Positions 5,076-5,453 of a stretch of 5,453 nt of DNA are shown piece by piece. How positions within the stretch are numbered: the stretch's first letter is position 1; each line of letters starts with the position of its first letter. The stretch comes from Anaerolineaceae bacterium (GTDB taxonomy: Bacteria > Chloroflexota > Anaerolineae > Anaerolineales > Anaerolineaceae): contig WOZB01000028.1 in assembly GCA_011620445.1 (NCBI GenBank), forward strand, positions 1 to 5,453. Direction: 5' to 3'. The notes under the pieces are model-generated. The model ran no database searches, was not told the DNA's origin, and was given only the letters and a program-made list of their open reading frames with translations. The position numbers were made by a program, and so were the translations under genes.

Positions 5076-5453
5076 ATGCAAACCAAAAAGAAACCCAACC
5101 TAAGACTGATCATCGGCGGCATCATCATCCTGGCCGCTTTGCTTTATCTGATCATTTCATCGACCATGGCCAATGCAAACTACTTCATGACTGTTAGCGA
5201 GCTCCTCTCTCAAAAGCAGGAGCTGGCAGGTAAAAACATTCGCATGTCAGGCGCCATTATCGGTTCTACTATTGTTTACGACCCCCAAAAAATGGACCTC
5301 AGTTTCCAGGTGGCTGAAATCCCCGGAGATTACAAGGAAATTGACCGCCGCGGCGGCCTCGCCAAAGTGCTTTATGAAGCTGTCAACGACCCTACCCTGC
5401 CCCGCCTCACCATCCACTACCTGGGCCCCAAACCGGACCTGATGAAAGATGAA
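5076..5453 (+). CDS. ccmE: CcmE-like cytochrome c maturation haem chaperone, C-terminus beyond the window edge
   Basis: CcmE proteins carry haem on the outer face of the membrane and pass it to the cytochrome c assembly machinery. The visible 126 residues have a basic N-terminus (MQTKKKPNLR), one membrane anchor at about 11-29, then an OB-fold-like start: NYFMTVSELLSQ (35-46), LAGKNIRMSGAIIGSTIVYD (50-69), LSFQVAE (75-81) and LTIHYLGPKPDLMKDE (111-126). The GxxPDLMK segment matches the family's GxLPDLF region. The haem-binding residue (His, or Cys in variant forms) lies further on and is not visible. Between the two last strands about 28 residues (82-109) appear extra compared with E. coli CcmE. 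ATG 5076 is the first start codon in an open frame that begins after a TAA near 5012; only a weak GAGAAG precedes it. The gene is divergent from the sugar cluster and functionally unrelated. Confidence 0.82.
   Translation, partial: MQTKKKPNLRLIIGGIIILAALLYLIISSTMANANYFMTVSELLSQKQELAGKNIRMSGAIIGSTIVYDPQKMDLSFQVAEIPGDYKEIDRRGGLAKVLYEAVNDPTLPRLTIHYLGPKPDLMKDE

Overview
The window is best read as a piece of a Chloroflexota (probably Anaerolineae-type) genome. The main clue is the substrate-binding lipoprotein, whose Ala/Pro/Thr/Glu-rich linker after the lipobox (VVEPTKAP repeats) is a style very common in that phylum. A CcmE-like protein with an enlarged internal segment fits as well. The assignment is an inference from protein style, not from a marker gene.

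Layout. Positions 1-4450 hold a leftward gene cluster, transcribed in the order marR-like regulator (3950-4450), malE (2314-3906), malF (577-2190), malG (1-584, cut by the window edge). Together MalE, MalF and MalG form a maltose/malto-oligosaccharide ABC importer lacking only its ATPase, which is not in the window. The binding protein is a lipoprotein tethered outside the membrane, MalF carries the large extracytoplasmic insert typical of true MalF proteins, and malG overlaps the end of malF by 8 bases. The most unusual element is the C-terminus of MalE. About 93 residues beyond the normal binding-protein fold resemble the X25-type module of pullulanases and amylases, so this MalE looks like a binding protein fused to a possible starch-binding module.

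Control signals in the leftward cluster are clear. A near-consensus promoter (TTGACA-17-TAAAAT) drives the marR-like gene, and an 18-bp inverted repeat lies between the expected transcription start and its start codon. A second perfect palindrome (15 bp) fills much of the 43-base gap between the regulator and malE. A strong hairpin sits between malE and malF, where differential expression of the abundant binding protein would be set.

Positions 4451-5075 are non-coding. They separate the leftward cluster from a rightward gene and contain a degenerate palindromic repeat of the common 'TTGCGAG...GACGAAG' type, a C-rich tract (G-rich on the minus strand) and a perfect 20-bp palindrome. From 5076 to the right edge is the first part of a rightward ccmE-like gene (haem chaperone for cytochrome c maturation), unrelated in function to sugar uptake.

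No RNA gene, CRISPR array, insertion sequence or integrase is visible. I see no wholly new system; the points worth following are the MalE-X25 fusion and the MarR-type control of a maltose transporter.
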